Source: Terana coerulea
Lineage: Eukaryota > Basidiomycota > Agaricomycetes > Polyporales > Phanerochaetaceae
Reading direction: 5' to 3'
Length of the DNA stretch: 10,943 bases
Assembly: GCA_024811115.1 (NCBI GenBank)
Contig: JAKOGH010000657.1
Location: 1 to 10,943, forward strand
Below are positions 1 to 7,500 of the stretch, piece after piece (position 1 is the first letter of the stretch; each line of letters begins with the position of its first letter). Position numbers and translations under genes: made by a program. The notes below the pieces were generated by a model. The model did no database searches, was not told the origin of the DNA, and saw only the letters and a program-made list of their open reading frames with translations.

Positions 1-58
1 TGATGGATGCATTCTGGATTCAAATTGTGTCATGCACGGCCCAATAGTATGTACATAC

Positions 59-373
59 CAAGCGAAAAAGAAGAGCTTGTTTCGCTGGCTACCGTTATCA
101 AGCTTGTAGTCCAAGTCGTATACAGCCCACCGGCAGTCGTCTCTGGGGAGTTCCGCCAGGAAGTTTTCGTAATTGGAGTCCTCGGATGCCTTGAGGACGA
201 TAATTTCCGTGTTTTGAGTTGAATCCATAGATTATGTATTTATACGTGTGATGCAGTTTGAGTTCTTGGAAGTATTTAATGCACTCTTCCGAGACGGCGA
301 CGCTAGAGGCCTGGCAATGCGATATTTCAGTAATACTTTGGCATGGATCGAGGCGGGCCGGCGGACGTACCAT
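59..373 (-). CDS. Cofilin / actin-depolymerising factor (ADF-H domain), 5' part, runs off left edge, frame broken
   Basis: Cofilin binds and severs ADP-actin filaments in the cytoplasm. Reading the minus strand, exon 1 is only the ATG (373-371), followed by a 60-base intron (370-311, gtacgt...gccag). Exon 2 runs 310-59 and ends inside a Trp codon at a gtatgt donor. Visible family features are the N-terminal pattern ASSVAVSEECIKYFQELKL, then KYII, NTEI, FLAELPRDDCRWAVYDLDY and RNKLLFFAW, in the order and spacing expected for fungal cofilin. Only about 85 of the usual 135-140 residues lie in the window; the rest, with the long actin-binding helix, lies beyond base 1. Between KYII and NTEI the frame changes at about 224-232, and reading straight on loses the family pattern. 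This is an insertion of one base or a loss of two. A break in a housekeeping gene suggests either a sequence error or a decayed extra copy. The family call is firm; functional status is unknown. Confidence 0.88.
311..370 (-). other. Cofilin intron 1
   Basis: This is a 60-base phase-0 intron directly after the ATG codon. On the minus strand it begins gtacgt and ends ttgccag, with a candidate branch motif (ttactga) upstream of the acceptor. Splicing joins ATG to GCC TCT AGC, giving M-A-S-S-V, a normal fungal cofilin N-terminus. Without the splice, exon 2 would have no such start. Confidence 0.75.
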
Positions 374-439
374 GCTGCGTGGTGGTTCGGGAGGCAATGG
401 AGGTGAGAGGTGGGATGACTGCGACTATCAGAATATATA

Positions 440-872
440 TGTCTGGGCGGGACAGAACATTCATATCAGGTATCATGATGGTCGGTGATTGCCAGTCCAG
501 TTCGCCAATTGCAGCCGCAGAGGTGGCGCGCGACACCGTTTCTTCGACCGTGGGACCTGAATATACAAGCATACGCGCTAGCGAGCTCGTCGTGCTCACG
601 TCTGCCAGCATACGCTCACCGCGCACAATGTTCCGCATCCCAGGCTGCGCTTCAGATTGCCTCGCTCGCCATCGCCTTAGTCTCAACTCCCTTTTCTGCA
701 AAGCATGCTACAATCCGTGAGCCGAGTACACGGATCTGTAATAGTACGTGCGTACCTCCTCGGCGGTGAGCTTTCTCAGGTTGACGTTGGGCATAGGATT
801 GCCACTGCGATCATCAACGCGAACTTGAAGGGCGGAAGACAAGTAATGGTCGAACATAGGTGCGTACGCCAT
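440..872 (-). CDS. Possible small spliced gene, unrecognised; 3' end not resolved
   Basis: On the minus strand an ATG at 872-870 opens a 39-codon exon (872-756) starting MAYAPMFDHYLSS and ending NLRKLTAEE at a gtacgc donor. A 60-base intron (755-696, ending ctttgcag) joins in frame to exon 2 (695-620), reading KRELRLRRWRARQSEAQPG, a strongly basic stretch. A second intron is possible at 619-557 (gtgagc...attcag, 63 bases, so the frame stays open whether or not it is removed). The reading then continues through GPTVEETVSRATSAAA toward the cofilin leader without a clear stop. Matching intron lengths, consensus ends and continuous reading support a real gene. The lack of a clean 3' end, the overlap with the presumed cofilin promoter, and no recognised family argue caution. 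The end at 440 is arbitrary. No function is proposed. Confidence 0.3.
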
Positions 873-899
873 TGTCTAATGCAGCTTGGGACACGCTGA

Positions 900-3460
900 A
901 GCTCAGTAGATGTCATAGAATCTCAAATATGGTGCCGACAACCTGCACCACGCTTTGTACATTGAACAACCTCCACCGAGGAAGCAAGGCAACATTCCCT
1001 GCTCATACAGCACGTCGACGTTTCAGTCTCGCTCCCTCGGCCGCGATACCCTCACGCTTTTCGTATTTCTGTCAGTTGGAAGCCCCAGTAACAAAGGTCA
1101 TCGTACGTCTCTATACACCCTGCCTGGCCCGCGAATTCACCTGACCTCGGATAGTATACCAGTATCACACACGCCAAACGTCGACATCTCCTTCAAAGTT
1201 GCCAATCACCAGCGCACCGGCTGCGTCGTTACTTCCAAGCCGCGGTACGTCGTAACGCCTTTTCCAAGCTCATCATCGACCTGATTGTTGGTGCGTATGT
1301 AAGATGCTCGCTGTATGCTCACGTTAACACTGACGTACGTGATTGTCACAGGCAGTAACGTTTCCCGCTCGCGGCGCGGCGCAGCATTTCACTGGCGAGC
1401 TTGGTCTTCTTTCATCGGCGCACGAGCTGTTATCGGCTCTCCACTGGCTATCAATCATACTCTACCTCTAAACAACTAAGCCGGCGAGTACATGATACTC
1501 GGAGTGTGCAAGACACACAGGGCGTGGACGAAGACATAGTAGCAAGTGGCTGTTCGGGTCCGTCTGCTATTTCTGTTCTTCTCTGGACAGTTTACTTACG
1601 GCAATTCATGCAGATACTCGGCCTTAAGAGTTTCAGCCCACTATGCACGATCTGCTCGCGCTCTACAGAACCGACGACGCACTTGAGTCGTCGATTGCGA
1701 GGCCCTGATAGTCACGGTGAACATGGACTAGTAACTGCAGGCACAGCCATGGCCGTCACAAGCGGTGGGTATGTCCAAGCCCGTCTATCGGGGGGACCGG
1801 GGCCAAACGATGGCAGGAGAGGGCGAAGCATGTATCAATTTCTGCATAGGTGCGTTTATTTCCTATATGCCACGGTCCGTCCCTGACTTTAGAATGTACA
1901 GACAACTCAAACATCTTTGCACTATTCCGCGGAACAATGCCTTGTTAAGGAAGATTCTTGCGTATGTTCGTGGCGAACAAAATGGATTTGTCTACGCAAC
2001 ACCCCGCTGTCCAGCTCAAAGACTACAAGTGCAGTGGAGTCTTCCTATCTCAGCGGGCGAGCGCGAAACGACTGGTGGAATTCTGGAAGGGCAGGCAGGT
2101 CGAGGAACCAACACTTGGAAATGTGGCCGACGCCGTCTCAAAGGTACATCTCACAGCCAACTGTATCGTTTCGCAAGTTCTGACTCTTCACATAGGTAGC
2201 CGCAATCGCTAGCTCTGCACCGTGCACCACTAGGACTGCGACCGGACAATGTGCCATGATCGCACGGCTCTTCGGTATCAGCTCGAACGCCGCGCCACTC
2301 CCTCTCTGCATCTTCACGTGCCTCCTCCGTCAGCCCGCGTTCGAGGACTACCGTTCGAGGGCATGGTTTACTCCGCGTCGACGCAACGGCGCATCCCAGC
2401 CTGTCGCTCGGCGCCCAAAACTCATATCTGGCGCACTAGCACCGACTCCGTACCCTAACGCCAGCTGTACTGGCGCTGCTCTCCATCCGTGCGGCACACT
2501 GGTGCCGACGCCAAGAGTCACCCTGTCAGAACTGGAGGCCACGCATACGGTTCCGACCTACCAGGATGTCGGGATGCTATTCTCCATTCTGCCTTCTCGA
2601 ATGCTCGGATGCGCGGTTCGTCGCGCTGTTTGGCCCCGCGGCCGGCTTCCTCTCGCGATACGGCTGCCAAACCTTCAACTTATTTTTAGTATGGGGCACA
2701 GTCCTGTCGGGTGAGGTTCAATGCGCATGGAGCTTGTTTATTCCACCGCTGACGCTTCCAATTGTTTTGGTCATTCTAGCCTTGCACCGTTGCCGCTGCA
2801 TTCTCTGCTGTTGATACCGTCCTAGGACATTTGGTGAACAATTCCGTGGGCAGGACGTCTGCATGTGTCATCACGCTCGACTGAGAGTCCGGAAAAGCAG
2901 CGGTTCTGACCCTATGAACTCTTACCTCAGAATTGTGTAGTAACAGGTACTGTGCAGCAGAAATCGATCTGTGCAGTGTCGGTGAATACACGACGCCCCA
3001 TCGCAATCGAAATTGCAGGAAGGGTCGGTTGTGCTGGCAGAAAATACCAGAAGATAACGGGAAACCTTGCGCGAGCAAACGGAGGCTTTCGTGCCTGCCT
3101 TTGCTAGTTTGCTGCAAAATACAGTGAACGCTGTCGCTGAAAATAAAAATCATAATGTTTGCCCTCGCTGGTGTTTCGCGTATGTTCATCGACGTACACT
3201 TGTAGACGGCGGCAACGCGACAGCTGGGAGTACAAGAAGAGTCAACGGCTCTTCCAGTGAAGCCGCATGGTCATGAACGCCACAAAGCGAGGCAGGGCCC
3301 TTATTTGGGAAGGGCGCATCAGCCCGGGACTGCGACACTTCCCACGCAGTCCCACGCTCGTCCGTTTTCCAAACTTCATGTCGTCGAACGTCAGAAAGCT
3401 CACGGCCCAGCCTGCGCTCTTTATCTTCTAAGTTTTGTCTTCTGTACTATCACAGTGCGC
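900..3460. other. About 2.5 kb with no supported gene
   Basis: Open stretches up to about 160 codons exist in several frames on both strands, but none shows a family motif, and they overlap one another in competing frames. The most gene-like pieces are at 1643-1705 (MHDLLALYRTDDALESSIARP then stop) and about 1790-1950. In the latter, a possible 43-base intron (about 1851-1893, gtgcgt...tttag) would join a reading ending EACINFCI to ECTDNSNIFALFRGTMPC and a stop. A third piece is at 1958-2150, which could splice at a gtacat donor (about 2141) to a tag acceptor near 2195. These may be remnants of a decayed gene or chance. The left part presumably contains the promoter of the minus-strand gene that starts at 872. 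No tRNA, rRNA or transposon ends were seen. Confidence 0.5.
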
Positions 3461-3465
3461 AGGCA

Positions 3466-3627
3466 ATGGACGCAGTGCTCCGCGATGCACTGTGTATTGC
3501 GGCCAAACGGTGCGTGCCATGGAATATTGACAGCAAGGATGTGTCCCTCCGACCTTTGGACGGTAGAAGCTTAGCACAGCAATGGCTGCTGCATCGCACC
3601 TCCCGTCAGTCACTTGCCGCGACTTAG
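3466..3627 (+). CDS. Possible short ORF (53 codons), unrecognised
   Basis: An ATG at 3466 opens a 53-codon frame ending TAG at 3625-3627. It begins MDAVLRDALCIAAKR and later reads SLRPLDGRSLAQQWLLHR, with a composition like real protein. It could be the first exon of a longer gene, because a gtcagt donor lies at about 3606. However, the exons I tried after it hit a stop within about 20 codons unless a frame break is assumed. It may belong with the open pieces that continue to 4026. No family was recognised and no function is proposed. Confidence 0.22.
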   Translation: MDAVLRDALCIAAKRCVPWNIDSKDVSLRPLDGRSLAQQWLLHRTSRQSLAAT

Positions 3628-3679
3628 TGACCTACGCTCTTTCTAGCCTCTGGGAGGGCAACGAATATGTTGTGCCTGC

Positions 3680-4026
3680 GACGCACAGCCTGAAGTCTTG
3701 CCTGGGCTCCCGCGCCTGTCTTTGCTCTTGGAGCATTGGTTGCGATCAAGACTGGCGCACTTCTTATCTCATGGATGCGGAAATTCTGGATATGGGTTTA
3801 GGTTCCCGATGGCATCTGTCGAGGAAGCTGTCCACGAGGCGTGGCTGCACAGGCACCGGCGCCTGCAGGCGAGAGCAACGATTTGCTTGTATCCCTCGAT
3901 CGTCTCTATTTGAGCGTGTACCCTATTCCAACCTACGGCAAGCGGCACGTACAGAATGTCGTCGTGAGTCCTTTTTGGCCGCTTGCTCAACGTTGTCTGA
4001 CTTGGACGTTGCAGGCAGAATCCTAG
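3680..4026 (+). pseudogene. Open fragments ending 10 bases before the NLR start, possible small or decayed gene
   Basis: One frame reads LPGLPRLSLLLEHWLRSRL and MASVEEAVHEAWLHRHRRL (about 3699-3865). The next frame continues APAPAGESNDLLVSLDRLYL and PIPTYGKRHVQNVV up to 3963. There a gtgagt donor and a ttgcag acceptor define a possible 51-base intron (3964-4014), after which AES and a TAG (4024-4026) follow. Joining the pieces needs one frame change near 3860. The stop lies only 10 bases before the ATG of the NLR gene, which leaves no room for an ordinary fungal promoter. Either this is not a separate gene, or transcripts overlap, or the piece belongs to the NLR leader. I do not recognise the protein. 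Confidence 0.2.
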
Positions 4027-4036
4027 TCCAGGAAAT

Positions 4037-4550
4037 ATGGCGGTGCACCTGGAAGTGACTGGTAAGCGTCTCCACAAATCCCGAGCCGCACCAAGAGTAA
4101 CCCTCTTGTAGTCTTGAGAGCCGCAAATTTACCAAAGGGAAACTCCCGGTATCATGTAGCCCTCCAAATTGGCAGCAGGGACTCTGTGAAAACGGAGCCG
4201 TCCAAGCGTACTCTGACTCCAGAGTGGAACGAAACGCTGAACATGTATGTTTGTACTGCTTCCATGTTACTCTAAGTGTCTTTCTGACGTCTACGGCTGC
4301 CTTCATTAGCTCAGCTTCCTTACCAGTTATGATTACCGTAGAGCTGTGGATCCGACACTCTGTCAAGAAGGACAAGTGCATAGCTATGGGCACATGCTCC
4401 GTGGATAGCAACGTTGACTTGAGAGACTATGGTCAGTGCTGAATCACGTAGCTTGAGATCACTACTGACTCCGTCGATATCATGACCAACAGAGATAGAA
4501 GTCGCGCTTGATTCTGGAAGCTAGAGTGTGGCTCAAGATCAACTCCGGAG
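4037..4550 (+). other. C2-like domain (exons 1-4)
   Basis: C2 domains are beta-sandwiches that commonly bind phospholipid membranes or proteins. Across three splice joins the reading is LEVTVLRAANLPKGNSRYHV, ALQIGSRDSVKTEPSKRTL, TPEWNETLNI, ITVELWIRHSV, then EIEVALD and RVWLKINSGG. The pattern of an LxVxVLxAxxL first strand, a T-xx-P-x-WNE turn and a later VxLW strand is typical of C2. The first loop carries KGNS where calcium-binding C2 domains usually have Asp, so calcium-independent binding is likely (inference). Exon 4 contains an in-frame TAG at 4522-4524. It disappears if one G of the pair at 4516-4517 is extra, restoring EARVWLKINSGG. The domain is unusual at this position, where fungal NLRs more often have other N-terminal domains. 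Confidence 0.72.
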
Positions 4551-7500
4551 GTGCGCTTTATCTTTCCGATAACGTAGCCGTTGCGATGCTCAAGCTCACA
4601 TGCTTTTGTGATCGTTAGGTACTGTCAAGGAACTAGTCTCCAAGACCAAGGATGTCGCTCCGAGTGGGGAGAACGCCATGGTAAAAGCCGTCGACGCAGC
4701 GACAAGGCCGACCCAAGCAATCAAGCCCATCGCCGAGATCTGCGGGTCACTGCTGAAGAAAATCGGAGAATTCAACGAGATTATGTCGAAGCTGAGTGCG
4801 GTACGTGGGTTTTAATTAGTCTTTGAGTTCCACTGACATGATCATGCTTCAATAGGTGCATCCGTACGCGCAACTCGCGTGGAGTATCCTTTCAGCGGTG
4901 TATTCGGTGCGTAACACCAGCACAGCTTAGATTTATTTGCCTTCATACAGTGTAAAACAGATATACAAAGCTAAACAAGAGGTGGATCAGACGATCCGAG
5001 ATCTGATCGAGGACCTGGATATCTTCTACGACATCGTCACCTCTGTTCGTGAGTGCGAGTCCAAGATCAGCGAAGCGATGGACCTTTACGAGCGCATATC
5101 GACGCTAACGGTGGAGTGTTGCTTCGTTATTCAAAGCTATGCGAACTCCGACAAGGGTAAGTCTGCCGCAGCGGATCGCGTAGCACGATGTCGTGCTAAT
5201 AAGGGTATACATGTAGTGCGACAGTATTTCACCGCAAACACGAGTATCAGCGAGAAGATCAGCGAGTACCGTGGTACCTTCAAGAAGCTCCGTGAGGAAT
5301 TCAACAATCGAGTGGTGGCCGGTATCTACAGTGTGACGGTCGAGGTGAAGGATATTCTTGTCACGCGAGTTGTGGAAAAGTTGGAATCCATTGGTACGTG
5401 GCCTTATATCATATGATTTCTTCGTGGTTCCCAACGCCCTTCGGCGGCGTACATCACACCTTTACGGTGCTTATGCTAAGTCTATATGTATATCTGACAA
5501 AACTGTCACAGGGGCACATTTGGATCTTCTAAAAATGCCCTACGCTGACGGGGCTTCGCTCGGACGCACTGGATGCTGCCTGGCTGGTACCCGCATCGAG
5601 GCTCTGGACGAACTTGCAAGCCTGCTCGTCGACGAGCGTGAAGATGCGCCGCGTGTCGTTCTCCTCCTTGGTCCCGCCGGCACCGGCAAATCCGCGATCG
5701 CTCACTCCATTGCCCAGCGGTTTCTTTCTTTGAAACGCCTCGGCTCGTCCTTCGGGTTCAATCGGAGTCGTGCCTTCCGTCCTGAAGAACTGTTACCTAC
5801 CATTGCTCAGGATATCGCCTCCTGTGATGATGTAGTGCTTCAGGCATTGTGGAAGGAGGTTGGCAAGAGCCCTTCAAAGCAGACGTCAGCAGACCTCAAA
5901 GAGCAGTTTGATAACCTCCTTCTCAAGCCGCTGCGCGCATCTGAAGATGCTCGGACCTCTGGTTATTGTGATTGACGCCTTGGACGAATGTACCGACGCA
6001 GGCTCGCGGACGAAACTCATCACACTTTTGTCCGAACGCTGGAACGAACTTCCATCTAATATTCGCCTCTTTATTACCTCGAGACCGGAGCGCGATATAC
6101 TGGATCTTGTAGGCTGCGAGGGCTTTGTGACGAAGCACATGGACGAGGTGTCGGCAGGTTCAGCAACGGACGACATCAAGATTTACATCCAGCAACGACT
6201 TCTCCGCGAACGTATGCGGCGGCCGCTTCGAGGCATCGACGAGGGCTGCTGTCTCACGCTGGCGGAAGCCTGCCAAGACCTATTCCAATGGGCGTTCCTC
6301 GCATGCAACGCCATTTGCGGGATTGGAAGGTTCTCGCTCACTCCCCGAGAACAATATGAGCGGCTTGTGTCGAATGGCGAAGGGAAGCAGAGAGCATCGC
6401 TTCTAGACTCGCTGTACACGGAGGTCCTGACGCAGCTCCTGCTACTACGGGACGGCGAGGACCAGGCTCGGATCGACCGCTTCAAGTCTGACATGTCGAT
6501 TCTCTTTGCACTACAGGAGCCTCTGCCATTGGCGGCACTAGTCACGCTGGAGAAGGCATACGCGGGACGGGATGATCTCTGCACCATTCAACACACGCTC
6601 GAGCAGCTTGGGTCGCTACTGAGTGGAGTCGGCTCGTCCAAGGAGCCTGTGCAGCCCTTACATATCTCCTTCCGCGACTTCCTAACAGACGCAGGTCGGG
6701 GAGGCGCGTTCTTCGTGGACGTCCAGCCTGAGTGGCATTTCAAGCTGGCTTTTGCTTCAGTGGGAATCATGTGCTCGGAGCTCAAGTTCAACATCTGTCA
6801 GCTCGGGTCGTCGCACAAGCGGAATCATGCCATTGCTGACCTTCCGGACCGCGTCGCCCAACACATACCCCAACCGCTCCAGTACGCATGCGAATTTCTG
6901 TACAGCCATCTTGTGAAGGCCGCCTCCTATCAGAACCCAGATTTGAGGCTCCACGATATGACACAGAAGTTTCTTTTGGAGAAGCTTCTCTTTTGGCTCG
7001 AAGCGCTCAGTCTACTGGGGATACTAGGTGATATTGCGCTTGATACCCTCCAACAGATTGCAGACTTTGACATGGTACGTGATCACATCTCAACTTTGAC
7101 GGCATCTAACATTTATTTGTATCTATCAATTCAAGGGACCAGGCTCGAATGTGTTGGCTCCAAGTGTGGCGACACTTGCGATGGAGGCCTGGAGCTTTCT
7201 CAGTGCCGATCTCAGGCTGGATGCGATTGCGAAGTCGGCGTGCCATCTGTATCTGTCCGTCATACCGGCTCTTCCTCCGACCAGCCCTCTATTCCGCCGA
7301 TTCGCGCCCCACATCCCCCGCAGGCTCCACTTCAGTGATCCGTCGCCTCCTGCATCTCATGATATCATCTCCTTCACAAACGAAGACAGCGCTTCTGCCG
7401 TTTCTCCAGACAGCAAGCATGTTGCGACCGCTACCGACGATCATCGCCTCGCTATCAGGGACATTGCCAGTGGCCGGCGGCTCCTCACCTCACAGGAAGC

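Noticed and set aside
1401..1886. Plus-strand open frame of 161 codons
   Set aside because: No family motif, and competing frames overlap it; composition does not look like a single conserved protein.
2256..2714. Plus-strand open frame of 152 codons
   Set aside because: Three overlapping plus-strand frames and one minus-strand frame are open here; this is expected in GC-rich DNA and none has a recognisable motif.
2776..3189. Minus-strand open frame of 137 codons
   Set aside because: No motif and no splice context; treated as chance.
3923..4411. Minus-strand open frame of 162 codons
   Set aside because: Lies antisense to the C2-like exons and introns of the NLR; a shadow.
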